NCBI GenBank assembly: GCA_014871385.1
Contig: CM026426.1
Location: forward strand, 14,728,517-14,792,516
DNA: 64,000 nt
Direction: 5' to 3'
From: Ceratodon purpureus
Lineage: Eukaryota; Streptophyta; Bryopsida; Pseudoditrichales; Ditrichaceae
Below are positions 1 through 10,705 of this stretch, in pieces. Numbering within the stretch: the stretch's first letter is position 1; every line of letters begins with the position of its first letter. Position numbers and translations under genes: made by a program. The notes beneath the pieces were generated by a model. The model was not told the origin of the DNA, did no database searches, and worked only from the letters and a program-made list of their open reading frames with translations.

Positions 1-2689
1 CGAAAATCTTAAGTCCGCCCTTGATTATGGGAACAATCGCTATGTCCCATGCAACCTTTGCTCTAACTTGCTTGTCGGGTGTGCCGCCCCAGATGAAGTT
101 TCGTACTAGAGTGCGAACTCTCATGAGCACACCCTTGGAAATATGACAGCACGATGTGAGGTACCATATACTAGCGAGTATAACCTGGTTGGAAACCAGT
201 ACTCTAGCTGCTAAAGAAAGTTTTTTACCGGACCAGGCATTAAGCTTGGACTTGATCTGGAATAAAACCTTCGCGTCCTTGTCCTTCTGGGCTAAATTCT
301 TGCCGTATGGGAAGCCGAGGAGGCGAACAACGTCCCCATCTTTGAGCCATCTAAGTCCCAAGTTCTCACCCCATGACCAGTTGCGATCAATGGTCGGTGT
401 CCAAAGAGCATAAGACTTATCCCAGTTCAGCTTAGCGCGAGAGGCGGAGCAGAAAAGATCGAGGACCTCGAAAGCTTTCTGAAGGTTGTCTGGTGGACCA
501 TAAAGATACAGCGTCGAATCATCAGCGAAGCACATTATCCTGAGGTAGGTACCATCAAGTAACCTAACCCCCTTGACTCCATAAATTGGGTCATTCATCA
601 TGTAAGTAAGTGTTTCCGAAATGATCAGATAGAGGTACGGTGCGAGGGGGCAACCTTGTCGCACCAACCGTTCTATCTCAAAGCTATCTGTCTTCCTCCC
701 GTTCACCAGGATAGCCGATTCAGCATTCTTGTAAAGGCTCGAAGTCCATCGTATCCACTCTTCGCAGAAGCCCATCTTCCGCATGGTTGCCTCTAAGAAA
801 GACCAGTTAACACGGTCATAAGCCTTCTCAAAGTCGAGGTGCATTATGACCGTGGGTTGGTTGCTTTCTTGTGACCATTCTATGATTTCAGTGGCCAGAA
901 GCACGTTGTCGAGGATGCAACGATCTTTGACGAACGCTGTCTGTGTTGGCTGAATAAGAATGGGCAGAAACGGTTGGAAACGGTTGGCCAGGAATTTAGC
1001 CCCAATCTTGTATAGGTTTGTCAGTACGGAAATCGGTCGGTAATTCTTCAAGGAAGTATGTGTACCGCCCTTAGGTATGAGTGATGTTAAGCCGAATTTA
1101 ACATCTCTGTGCATAACTCCTGTGGCGAAGGACTCTCGAATGGATTCCGTGATGCCGTCCCCTACTGTATCCCACAGCTCGATGAAGAAGTCAATCGGAA
1201 TAGTGTCATGCCCAGGAACTTTATGAAGGGGGATGTCCTTCATGGCCTTCTCTATCTCAGCCATGTCAAATGGTGCTATCAGCTGTTCATTTATTCCCTC
1301 AATAACGATACACGGAACACTAGACATGCACCTGTCTCGGGCGAGTATGTTCCGATCCACAGTGATGTCATTGGTGTATAAGGACTTATAGAACTCATAA
1401 ACGTGCTTGATGATGTCCTCTTCAGTACGCAGATAACGTGTACCATCAGCAAGCTCCTTAATAGTAGTTCGCTTGTTCCAATCCCGATGGAATTCAAAGA
1501 ATTCTCGGTTACAACGGTCGCCAACGCGTGACCATTGTGCAGCAGTTGCATTCTTAGTAGTCTCTAGCTTCGCCATTCGAACCTCCTCCAAGGCGGCTTG
1601 TGCTGAGTTCAAACGTTCCCAAGCAAGGAGGTCTGTCCAATCCTCTTGAATGGCAGCTTCAGCTTCCTCCACATGCACGAATTGGGATTTGTAGGTTTCT
1701 CTAGCCTTCCGTTTCTTGTCTTTCGAGATGGATTCGCTGAGCCTTCTAATATGCTCAAGGGCTGTAATGACCCTCACACTCGCAGAGGGTTCGGCTGCTC
1801 TGTCCATAGCCTCTCGCCAGGCAATCTCGAAACGATGAACCGCATCCGCGTCAAACAAGAGAGACTTGTTGAAAGCACAGTGGAAATGTCTCTGTAGTTT
1901 TCCAAAGGGAATCTCGAGATAAATTGCAGCGTGATCGGATATATGCGATAGAATAGGCCATATGCCGTGTCTACCTCCCCTGGAGCGAAGTTTATTATCA
2001 CAATAAAATCGGTCCAAACGTGCCCAACAAGGGGTGGGCTTCTCGCGGCACCAAGTGAACTTCTTGGTACCCACCTGTCTGTACTCGTCTCTGTAAAAGA
2101 CATCAGCAAGGCCTAGTCGTAGCGTGAGTCGAAACCAGGCGTTCTGTTCCCTATTACTCATGGTACGGGAATTGGAGCCTCCACTCCGATCATCTCCAAG
2201 TTCCGTCATATTAAAATCTCCCGCCATGACCCACTGGGCTTCTGGAAAAGGAAACAGAGAGAGCGAGTTCCAGAAAGCCGCACGCTGTCCGGAAACATTG
2301 GGGGCGTATATGTTCAGAACCCCAATAGTCTCTCCGTTGATGTTGAATGTGAGGTACTGTGCACGTCCCTCCTCACAAACTCCACATGCTATCAATCTGT
2401 CGGAGAGTTCTCGAGAAACAGAGAATCCAGTTCCTCCGAAGAAGCGATCTCCTGTAGCCGTATATAATGCATTATTCCAGAAAGTGGTACCGCCCTTAAA
2501 TTGGAGTTGGGATGTATTTTCCAAACAATCCTCAAGGGGCAGATGATGCTCTTGAAAGAGTATCAACTCTGGTTGTGGATCAGTCTTTCTAAAGAAATTC
2601 CGGATCTCACACCTCTTGCGTATTCCCTGAATCCTTAGCCCTAAGCTACGGCAATTCAGAGAAGCAATTACTATTTTGTGCACAATCAT
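1..2689 (-). CDS. LINE ORF2: endonuclease-reverse transcriptase (partial, no stop in window)
   Basis: This is one uninterrupted frame from an ATG at 2689 to the window edge, at least 896 codons. The N-terminal endonuclease of the EEP/APE fold shows its motifs in order: SLNCR near the start, FQEHH, GDFN and SDH. Reverse transcriptase follows, with NYRPIS, DFEKAYD, the (R)QGCPLAP block and the catalytic FADD box at 518-529. The enzyme would nick target DNA and copy its own RNA at the nick. The start codon overlaps the stop of ORF1 (ATGA, 2686-2689), which suggests coupled translation. The C-terminal region lies outside the window. No in-frame stop was seen, so the visible part is potentially functional. 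Confidence 0.9.
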   Translation of the reverse strand, partial: MIVHKIVIASLNCRSLGLRIQGIRKRCEIRNFFRKTDPQPELILFQEHHLPLEDCLENTSQLQFKGGTTFWNNALYTATGDRFFGGTGFSVSRELSDRLIACGVCEEGRAQYLTFNINGETIGVLNIYAPNVSGQRAAFWNSLSLFPFPEAQWVMAGDFNMTELGDDRSGGSNSRTMSNREQNAWFRLTLRLGLADVFYRDEYRQVGTKKFTWCREKPTPCWARLDRFYCDNKLRSRGGRHGIWPILSHISDHAAIYLEIPFGKLQRHFHCAFNKSLLFDADAVHRFEIAWREAMDRAAEPSASVRVITALEHIRRLSESISKDKKRKARETYKSQFVHVEEAEAAIQEDWTDLLAWERLNSAQAALEEVRMAKLETTKNATAAQWSRVGDRCNREFFEFHRDWNKRTTIKELADGTRYLRTEEDIIKHVYEFYKSLYTNDITVDRNILARDRCMSSVPCIVIEGINEQLIAPFDMAEIEKAMKDIPLHKVPGHDTIPIDFFIELWDTVGDGITESIRESFATGVMHRDVKFGLTSLIPKGGTHTSLKNYRPISVLTNLYKIGAKFLANRFQPFLPILIQPTQTAFVKDRCILDNVLLATEIIEWSQESNQPTVIMHLDFEKAYDRVNWSFLEATMRKMGFCEEWIRWTSSLYKNAESAILVNGRKTDSFEIERLVRQGCPLAPYLYLIISETLTYMMNDPIYGVKGVRLLDGTYLRIMCFADDSTLYLYGPPDNLQKAFEVLDLFCSASRAKLNWDKSYALWTPTIDRNWSWGENLGLRWLKDGDVVRLLGFPYGKNLAQKDKDAKVLFQIKSKLNAWSGKKLSLAARVLVSNQVILASIWYLTSCCHISKGVLMRVRTLVRNFIWGGTPDKQVRAKVAWDIAIVPIIKGGLKIF

Positions 2690-5114
2690 TCTGCAACGAT
2701 TGGGGCTTCAATCGTGAGCGGAGTAAATCCCAGCTCATCAGTCTCTTGAGTGGGTAATCCTAAAGGGTGACCATCATCTGGTAGGGGAGCAATAACTTGC
2801 TTCACCTTCTTGTGTAAGGGTCTCAAGGGGGATGGCTCGGGATTCATAAGATTGTCACCGAGAAATTCCTTGAGAATGTTGAGGTCCAGTGTACCTACAC
2901 ATAGGAGTCGACCGCGTTCACCAACTCCCCACATGAAATCACGGATGGAGGGGAGGATCGTGACCCATAAGTGACGCTCCGGATGTAGCAAAGGGAGCTG
3001 AGCCCTCATTATTGGAATAAATGCCATGCAGATGCAGTGGCTACCCTCACGGGGGTCATCGACCCATCTGAAAAACCACGATTCGTCGTCCCACTCCTTC
3101 ATCGGGTTATGGAGATTATTCGTATTACGAACAACCTTCCTCAAAGCAAGCGATGCTTTGTTAACCAAGTGGGTTCTAGCGTTCTTCTCTGTCCATGAGG
3201 TCTGACCTTCCATCACCGTAATTTGCCTGAATGTAACCGGTTGACGATTAGGAGAGGATGGCTCGACAAGGACTCTGAAGTCCAACTTACGGGAGTTATC
3301 CTTAGAGTTGGTAATAGGGATCGCGAAAACTCGACCCCTTAGGGGTGTCTCTTTCTTCCAAGGTAGAAGTCCTGCCGCAGCCCAAAATGCCAAAGGCACT
3401 GCCGAAACCCGGTGACCACGCTTGGCAACTTCGGCAAGATTGTGTTGCTGCTGTACACTTTCTTCACTAGTCGACTTCTCAGCTCACTTCTTGTCAGAAC
3501 CATGTTCCATCCGCCACAGGAAGCTCTTCTTCCTCTCGTTCTGCTCCTCGTACTCCTCAAGGAAGAGGTTGCTTTTCTGTATGGAGGAACCTGTAGGGGT
3601 TGGTACCAGCTTTCCCGTGTTCTTGAAATTGGGTATCTTACGATCCTTCAACTTGGCAGGTGTTTTAGGGGGAAAACGTTCCCCTGTACTGAGTGTGCCA
3701 AATTGAAAAGCAGGTGTGTTGTTGGAAGGGTCCTCCTCTCGCTCAGGAGGGGGAGATCTAAGTTTAGAGGAAACTTCTCCTTTAAACTTTGAAGGAGTCA
3801 CTGGAACCTTCGGAGGTGGAGGTAATGTTACCGAAGCAGTGCCCTTCGCCATGGGGGTCGAGGGTGATGAAGAAGCCTTCCGATTCTCCGAAGGAGCTTG
3901 CGGGGTAGGTGTCTTGTCTAGTGGAATGGGTTCCGCACGCTCGGGCCCACCAAAGAGGGTTCTGCTGGGGTTGTCCGGTGTGGCGTTAACCACCTTCAGT
4001 CGAGAACTGAGTTCCGCCTCGCGTGGTGTGTGGGTCTTTGGTGGGGACGCCCGAGGAGTCTCGCGACGGCAAGGGTCACAAGACGATTGGCGGCTACGCT
4101 GAGCTCCAAGATCCGAACGCCCCTTGGAATGCTCGCGACCAGCTCTCAATAGACGCTGAGGGTCCTCCTTGCGAGGCCGTGTGTCTCGCCTAGAAGCACT
4201 CCTCCCTCCACGAAATCGTGTCTTTCTTGGTGAATGACCACGCCTTTGTGGCTGCGCCGACCGTCGCCGATCACTGGCTGGAAGATTGTCTTTGGGCTTC
4301 TTCTCTCTCGGACAATGTGCGGCCAAGTGTCCAAAGCGTCTGCAACGACCGCATTGATTAGGGTGACCAGTGATCAAGATCTTGTGTTCTCTAAAGATAC
4401 CCTCTGCCGACTTGAGACGTATGCGCTCAGGGATCTTAGTGTAGTCCGGGACCAACACTTTCACCCGAAGCCCTGCAGTCTTGCCTGCATAAGAGTCGGA
4501 TTTCTCCACAAAAAGAACACGACCAAACTTGCCAGCAATAATCGTTAAGCAAGTCTCATTGCGCATATACTCGCTGAGGCCCAAGAATTGGAGCCAAATC
4601 GGGAATTCAAGCAAACAAGAATCTCCTGGGTTCTCGGGAGAGAAGCAGGAATTCCAGGGACTAAAAGTAATCTCCCTGCCTTCGAAGAAAAAGGTCTTGG
4701 AAAGGGAATCTTGGACTCCTATCTCAGTTGCGAAGCGGACTTCAAAGAATCCGTTGCCAATTAAAGAAGCAGTCTCTAAAGACTCATGGAGAGTAGAGCG
4801 AGCCCATTCTCGTAGGCGATCCTGACCTGGGCTTTCACCGGGAATTGGCCGAGAATAGTAAGCTTAAGAGCGGAATTCTTGAAAGTTTCAAGAACCTTGT
4901 ACTCCTTGTCTGAAAGAACGAGTTCGGGAATAGTTTCTTCGCAATGTGACTTTGCTCCATTGCCCACATGAAACGGTTTCATGTGGGGCGAATGCGCCGG
5001 CGTCTGGCCACCCATAGTAGTATCTCTAACATCCTGTCTCTCCTCTGTTCTACGCTCAATCTCCACCACTCTGGGATCGACATGCCCTGGTGCCTTCAGG
5101 GGAATGTCATCCAT
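2686..5114 (-). pseudogene. LINE ORF1: RNA-binding protein with CCHC knuckle, frameshifted and with one stop
   Basis: The best start is the ATG at 5114 (MDDIPLKAPG). The frame runs to about 4850, where a one-base shift is needed to continue in the frame that holds the rest of the protein. An in-frame TGA at 3484-3486 then separates two segments of the same frame (4614-3484 and 3483-2686). The middle segment has a knuckle CGRCRRFGHLAAHC followed by a long basic, proline- and serine-rich region. This order (DUF4283-like N-terminus, then CCHC_4-type knuckle) is typical of plant L1 ORF1 proteins, which coat the element RNA. The reading frame ends in ATGA, overlapping ORF2. It could be active only if the shift and stop are assembly errors. 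Confidence 0.8.
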
Positions 5115-5240
5115 CCTAGTAACTACCTCGCGTCCCTCAAGAACAAAGAAAAAACAGAATATATATACTACCAAGAAGTAAGCTCTGAAAGCTGTACTTC
5201 AGAAGGCGACTGCAATAAAAACCGGACAGACCTATAAAGC

Positions 5241-6790
5241 TAAGAAACCACCTACCTAAGCACTTCTAGACGTCTAAAAATACTTAGCAGCAAGATCAAG
5301 AACGCTATTCTCTAATCCCTCTGAGCGGCTTCTTGGAGCTCCAAGAACCATCCTCCCCCTCTAACCAACTGAGCTAATCCAGCAAGTGCCAGGATTGCAA
5401 TTTGAGCTAAGAACAAGGAGTTTGTTCGCTGAGGGCATCCCCAATAGCACACTAAAAAGCCTCCCTCTAAACCAAATCTATCTTTTGACTGACCTAAATT
5501 AGACATTGAAATTACCATCATTAGAAGCGCATTAAAATAAACGTGAGATATTTCTTAAGAAAAAAAAAATTGTAAAAATTTGACAAAGGTGAAATCCCTC
5601 ATTGAAAATACCACATATTCAAAATTTAGAGGGAGTGCACCAAATCTTGCTTAAAAATGGAAAGATCCACCCACACTCCCTCTACATTTTCTGCTTAGGT
5701 TTAATACAAAGTGAAGAAACTATAAGTACTGTTTTGTTTTTTATCTACACTTGTAGAGAGTATGTTCTCGTTTTTCTTCAAACTTATCAATTATATTTTA
5801 TTTCTTTCAATTTTCTGGTGTACTACCTTTTTTGAAGTTGTTATGAATATATTACGATTATGTTACTGGAATACGTGTTTTGTCAAATGTTGACATGGTA
5901 TACATAGATATAAAAGTTTAGTATTAGTACAATAATGTTTTATGAATTTGATATGCGGTAAGTGTCTTATCTGTTATCCTACTGAATAGGATGTTTCCAA
6001 TGTAGTTATGTATATCTCTATCTCACATTGTATTTGCACTGTTATTAATGAGTGTAATTTCAAACTTTGGTTCCAGATGGATTCTATACGAGTATAATGT
6101 ACATTATATACTGTCTGTTACTTTATTGAAAGCGTTTAGGTGGCACCTCGATCAACTAAAAACCTCACATGTCTAGCACTTTAGGATATGATTATACACT
6201 GAACGACAATTGTATTTGAAGAGCCCTATGTCAATGAAGCTACTCAAGTGACTGTTTAGAGGATGTTTTGCAAAGTGCGCAGCAGTGGAAATGTAACAGT
6301 AACTGGAAGATAGTGGTAAGTACCTTATGGTTTTTTTATTAATGTGATTGTTATTGTGAGTTTGCTTTCTTGTTAAACTTGTCGTATGCTTTAATAACTT
6401 ATAGCTTTGAAAATAATATAAGTGTGCACACATACATGCGACCACTAATTCGAAGTGTTAGCCAAACTCTTGATATCAATTACTGTGCTGGTGTGGAATT
6501 GGATTTTTGGATTACTTTTCTAATCGATTATGCATGTAATTGATCTAACTCTAAAAGAATTGTCCTCTCGGTTCATAAAAGGAGTTTTTGGAGTTCGTAG
6601 GACAAAGATGTAATCTTTTGAGGGAGTTTTGCACATGTTTATTGCCTAGTCTTATTCAATTATTTTGTAAATGTTTCAAACATTGTCAATTACTTCTCAT
6701 TAAGTACATTGCGGATTCAGAGTACAAGAGTTTATTTGGGTTTTGGTACACTAGACAGTAAACTGCAATCGAACATTGCATATATGGGGA
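5241..6790. other. AT-rich stretch without recognisable genes
   Basis: Apart from the tRNA-like fragment near 5360 I see only AT-rich sequence with short chance reading frames that have no protein-like composition. No inverted terminal repeats or target duplications were noticed. Confidence 0.5.
5352..5383 (-). other. tRNA-like 5' half with A box (possible SINE head)
   Basis: On the minus strand the sequence starts GCTGGATTAGCTCAGTTGG and continues TTAGAG, which closely matches the 5' half of plant tRNA-Asn including the polymerase III A box. The rest does not fold as a tRNA: the anticodon arm is missing and a B-box-like GGTTC lies too close. It is best read as a tRNA-derived fragment or SINE head just upstream of the LINE. 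Confidence 0.4.
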
Positions 6791-6791
6791 G

Positions 6792-7407
6792 ATGTCAAAA
6801 TCACCGAATGAGAACTCGAAGAAGAGGAGGACTTCTCAGGAGCCTCGAGAAGTAGAAAACGATACAAAGATTATCAAGAAGGCTAAGAGGGCGGACAATC
6901 TGGAGGGCGGACAATCTAGAGGGCGTAGATGGAATTGCTTACAGATTCAACGGAGAGTTCAGTAGAATGATGAGGCTGAAGAGGAATATGTGAGGGTTAA
7001 CTAGCATGGCGCATGGCTTGGGCGGCGAAAAAGTAGCTCTGCGAAGCACATGGAGAAGTCATTTGAGGATTGTGTAGTCTTCCCGAATCCTTGGTAAAAA
7101 TGATTTTGATAGGACACTACGAGAATACTAGGAACACCTTAAAGTTGTAGACTGTTCACGAGAGATTTGGGACATGGACCTCACATTCGATGAGTTCATT
7201 TGTCATCAACCATTTGATGAAGAAAAATGTGGATCAGATGAAGATATTTGGACTATCTGTCATGACTATCTTGATCTCCCGTATCCGCAGAAGGAAATAG
7301 AGAGGGAGTGGGGAATGCGAGCTAATTGGTACAAGGAAGTGAAGGGTAGAAAGATGATGCAAGAGACTGAAGCAAACACTGTAGCTGAGCAACATCAGAA
7401 TGCTTAA
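6792..7407 (+). pseudogene. Decayed small gene of unknown family
   Basis: An ATG at 6792 opens a basic, lysine-rich N-terminus (MSKSPNENSKKRR). In-frame TAG codons at 6963 and 7002 interrupt a frame that otherwise stays protein-like to about 7090. A second protein-like segment, acidic and tryptophan-containing, runs from about 7135 to the TAA at 7405-7407 and includes DEDIWTICHDYLDLPYPQKE. The two parts may be exons, but no splice pair I tried kept the frame. A short direct repeat (GGGCGGACAATCT) lies at about 6890-6915. I do not recognise the family; a transposon fragment is likely. Confidence 0.35.
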
Positions 7408-8219
7408 GAAGAATGTGAATGGGAGGAGTGGTGATTTCAAATTCCTTATGAGTTTGTCTGACAATGTGGTTCATGTTATTGTAGTTTCGTGTCTGTCTTA
7501 GACTTTCATTTTTGAAACATGAGTGTTTTTGCTAGTGCATTGAATATTGGGGAAAGCAGTGATGTGTTTGTAAATTACCGAATTTGTTTATCTTGCTATC
7601 CTTTGGTTGTTAGAAAACTATGTATACTTGTTGGGTAATTTCTATGCAAATTGTTTGTTTTTATTTTCTATTGTGGTAACTTACAGCTATATGGTACTGA
7701 AGTTGACCAGTGGGCTTTGAATTTAATGAGGACAATGGTATTGCAACCATTACTATTGGTTGTCTATAGTCTTACTGTTTTCTTTGAAATAGATGCTTAG
7801 CAAATTGCTTAGGAGTCAATCTAAGCAAAAATCTTAGTGGTACTGGGCTTGTCTTTGAGGTAATAAGTCCATTTTCTGTCAAAATCTCAACCACTGCTAT
7901 AGTGCTTTGACACGAGTTATACAAAATAGACTTGTATTTCATCTTCATCAAAATCGTTGATTTTAGTGATCCTCTTTGTTTAGATGAAATCCATACACAG
8001 AGATACTATGTCAATTTAAAAATTCATAGTCTCTCTATTTTATTATTTTTACTTGGAATGTAACTTTTGTAAGGGCCAAGTGGAAGTGATGGCATCTGGT
8101 TATTTCTCTATGGTCACTTTGTTTATGTATTTCTGGTGTCATGTTGTGTAGATGAAATTGCACATAGTCGTTTCACTAGTGGAAAACGGAGTTAAATACA
8201 CCAAGGTAGTACAAACTGG
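7408..8219. other. AT-rich stretch without recognisable genes
   Basis: I found nothing supportable in this interval. It ends at the target duplication of the MULE-like element. Confidence 0.5.
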
Positions 8220-8228
8220 CTCCTCGTT

Positions 8229-8520
8229 GGGTCTCTCTAAATACCCCCGTCAAGAGGTGCACCGCGGGCAGCCTCTCCTCCCGGGCAGCGGGACTCGTGG
8301 ATGAGGGTTCTGTCCGCTGTTCACCTCTTTCCGTTTCCTCCGCCCATCCTCCCCTTCCTGCCCATTCTCCCGCTTCCTCCCCGGGCGCCTCTCCTCCGCA
8401 GCCCATTCTTGCTCCGACGCTCCTCTCCTCCCCCTCGCCTCTCAGCTCGCCTCTCCTCTCCTCCCCCTCGCCTCTCACCTGCTCTCGCTCTCACTTCACC
8501 TGCTCTTCTCGTCGCTTCTT
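8229..8520 (+). repeat. Left terminal inverted repeat of MULE-like element
   Basis: This GC-rich, strongly pyrimidine-biased arm (TCC/CTC runs) is the inverse of 9162-9449. The biased composition opens long spurious reading frames on both strands, which I did not call as genes. Confidence 0.85.
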
Positions 8521-8872
8521 ACTTCCACACCTGACCCTTTCGCACCTGCTTGGCCCGGAAGCTGCTCTCCCCTGCACTCCCTTGCACCAGCTCTCCCCAC
8601 ACCTCCCTGCACCATCACTGCCGACACACCAAAAAAAAATGCACCAGAAACAATGCAACGAATCTGTGCACATCTAAGCTAAATTATAAGAAATTGGTGT
8701 TCATTCTAGACAAGTAGTAAATTCAGATGGATCAAATCAAGGCTCATACTTACATAATTATGAATGAGGATTTTTTCATACTATGGTGTCTTTGAGAATA
8801 TGGTTTGCAACTCTTCATCAATTCTGCTATCTTTTGTATTGTGAACATGTTTGTGTGTTCTTTAATTTTTTT

Positions 8873-8875
<3 letters not shown>

Positions 8876-8936
<61 letters not shown>
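8876..8936 (+). repeat. Poly-T run (about 61 bases)
   Basis: A nearly pure T tract lies in the middle of the MULE-like element. It is followed at 8950-8995 by two tandem copies of a 23-bp unit containing TTTGATCCTGCCACATA. Length in an assembly may be unreliable. Confidence 0.9.
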
Positions 8937-9161
8937 CACATTTACTTCTTCTTTGATCCTGCCACATATGATTCTTTGATCCTGCCACATACGAGATAAG
9001 CTCATACCAAATCCATCCATCTGTGGAGGCAGCACTCCTTCGACAAACCAACAGAGAATACAAGCACTAAAACATTTTTTAAAGCCACAAAGTTCACGAG
9101 CAGAATAAGAGAGAGGCAACAAGGCGACGAGGAGAACAGGTGAGAGACGAGAGCAGGTGAG

Positions 9162-9449
9162 GGGACGAGGAGAGCAGGTGAGGTGATAGCGAGAGTAGGT
9201 GAGAGAGGAGGGGGGGGGAGAGGAGAGGCGAGCTGAGAGGCGAGGGGGAGGAGAGGAGCGTCGGAGCGAGAATGTGCTGCGGAGGAGAGGCGCCTGAGGA
9301 GGAAGCGGGAGAATGGGCGGGAAGGGGAGGATGGGCGGAGGAAACGGAAAGAGGTGAACAGCGGACAGAACCCTCATCCACGAGTCCCGCTACCCGGGAG
9401 GAGAGGCTGCCCGCGGTGCACCTCTTAACGGGGGTATTTAGAGAGACCC
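9162..9449 (-). repeat. Right terminal inverted repeat of MULE-like element
   Basis: Inverse copy of 8229 to about 8520, ending in GAGAGACCC. The 9-bp duplication CTCCTCGTT follows at 9450-9458. Confidence 0.85.
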
Positions 9450-9458
9450 CTCCTCGTT

Positions 9459-9816
9459 GTTCAAGTCCACTTAACGCTGGAGATATGATTGGCTGAGCAC
9501 AAATATCTCAATTTTTATTGTTTGAACACTGAAGCTGGAATGGGGCCCGCTTTGTTTTTCTCGTGCCACTGGAACGACATCGTCAGTACCCAATGAGATG
9601 AGAGTGAGTTAGAGGGTGGTCGGATGGAGACAGTTTTAGTGTCGCACTTTTCCTCAAGTTCCTTTCTCTGTTTGTTGGTGACAGAAATCGTAGGTTTTTT
9701 CTCATCCATCTTCTTTTAGTCGTCAATCTAAAAGTTTAAAACTACCCGGGCGGTCCGAAACTTACTTACGTTGACAACGTCGGGTATCATTCCAGGTACC
9801 AAGGAAAATCGGGGTA
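9459..9816. other. Short spacer between MULE-like and hAT elements
   Basis: No gene or repeat is recognisable. It is the left flank of the hAT insertion, whose target duplication copy lies at 9817-9824. Confidence 0.5.
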
Positions 9817-9824
9817 TAGATATG
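9817..9824. repeat. hAT target site duplication TAGATATG, left copy
   Basis: Identical to 25611-25618 and directly adjoining the two element ends. Confidence 0.9.
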
Positions 9825-9931
9825 CAGGGTTGTCACGGTCGTCTGGGACACTCAGGACGTGGGGACGTCCGCGGATGTCCGCCAGCGCCAGGGGACGTCC
9901 TGTGACTTAGAAAAAAAAAATCACCCGCATA

Positions 9932-9953
9932 GGTTTCACCCCGGGGTGAAACC
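9932..9953. repeat. Perfect 22-nt palindrome in the left hAT subterminal region
   Basis: GGTTTCACCCC is followed directly by its inverse complement GGGGTGAAACC. It lies between the terminal GGACGTCC motifs and the GC-rich array and could be a transposase binding site. Function is inferred from position only. Confidence 0.7.
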
Positions 9954-9989
9954 AAATCTTCTACGCGGCGGAGGGGTTGCGGGGGAGGG

Positions 9990-10436
9990 TGCGGCCGTCG
10001 CCGCGGAGCGGGGGGGGCCGTCGGACGCGTCGGGAAGGGGCCCTCCCCGGCGACGGACCCTTGCCGTCGCCGCGGTGGGGGGGGCCGTCCCCGGCGACGG
10101 CCCCTTGCCGTCGCCGCGGTGGGGGGGGGGGTCGTCCGTGGCGACGGCCCCTTGCCGTCGCCGCGGTGGGGGGGGCCGTCCCCGGCGACGGCCCCTTGCC
10201 ATCGCCGCGGTGGGGGGGGCCGTCCCCGGCGACGGCCCCTTGCCGTCGCCGCGGTGGGGGGGGGGGGGGCCGTCCCCGGCGACGGCCCCTTGCCGTCGCC
10301 GCGGTGGGGGGGGCCGTCCCCGGCGACGGCCCCTTGCCGTCGCCGCGGTGGGGGGGGCCGTCCCTGGCGACGGCCCCTTGCCGTTGCCGCGGTGGGGGGG
10401 GGCCGTCCCCGGCAACGGCCCCTTCGACGGCCGTGA
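9990..10436 (+). repeat. GC-rich tandem array, about 8 units of 45-50 bp (block 1)
   Basis: Each unit contains the hairpin arms GGCGACGG and CCGTCGCC around CCCCTTG, then GCGGT and a run of 7 to 12 G residues. There are eight full units and a partial ninth. The array ends about 100 bp upstream of a TATA box, so it may act as an upstream promoter element or transposase-binding array for gene A. It produces several long spurious reading frames on both strands. Confidence 0.85.
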
Positions 10437-10532
10437 CAGTCCATGATCGGACGGCCCCTCGTTGACTTACGGCCTCGACGGCCGTCCTCTGTTGATTTTT
10501 AGGGCTTACCCCTTGGCATTTCAGGGAATGAG

Positions 10533-10540
10533 TATAAAAG
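10533..10540 (+). promoter_or_regulatory. TATA box of hAT transposase gene
   Basis: TATAAAAG lies 166 bp before the chosen ATG and just after the GC-rich array. A five-codon upstream frame (ATG at 10587) lies in the presumed leader. Confidence 0.65.
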
Positions 10541-10705
10541 ACCCCTCCTGAAAGTTGCCATTACACTTCTGACAGTCATTTGGGCTATGACAAAGTTCTA
10601 GGGGTACGGTCTAGTGGAGTAGGTCGTTGCACTAATTTGTCACCCGCTATACTGTCCTTGTTCAAGAATTGCGGTGGCAAATTCCCTAACGACTCCAGAA
10701 TATTC

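Larger units (their letters stand above)
1..5240 (-). mobile_element. L1-type LINE (non-LTR retrotransposon), 3' part outside window
   Basis: Two consecutive minus-strand genes make this a plant L1-like LINE. ORF1 carries a CCHC zinc knuckle. ORF2 carries an apurinic-type endonuclease followed by reverse transcriptase. The element runs off the left edge of the window, so the end of ORF2, the 3' UTR and any poly-A tail are not visible. The 5' limit near 5240 is an estimate from the end of coding-like sequence; I could not find a target duplication because the other end is missing. ORF2 is open throughout while ORF1 has one stop and one frameshift, so this copy is fairly young. Confidence 0.88.
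8229..9449. mobile_element. Non-autonomous MULE-like element, 1221 bp, 9-bp target duplication
   Basis: The element starts GGGTCTCTCTAAATACCCCC and ends with its inverse complement. It is flanked by the 9-bp direct repeat CTCCTCGTT at 8220-8228 and 9450-9458. Nine-base duplications with long inverted repeats are the hallmark of Mutator-like elements. The inverted repeats extend about 290 bp (8229 to about 8520, and about 9162 to 9449) with roughly ten differences. The interior is AT-rich, has a run of about 61 T residues and codes for nothing credible, so it would depend on a transposase elsewhere. Confidence 0.87.

Noticed and set aside
8176..9496. Frames in the arms of the MULE-like element
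   Set aside because: They mirror each other because the arms are inverted repeats with purine/pyrimidine bias; no protein signature.
9833..10465. Several overlapping long frames on both strands over the GC-rich array
   Set aside because: They follow from the 45-50-bp repeat and G runs; products are only P/R/G-rich repeats and all frames are open at once.
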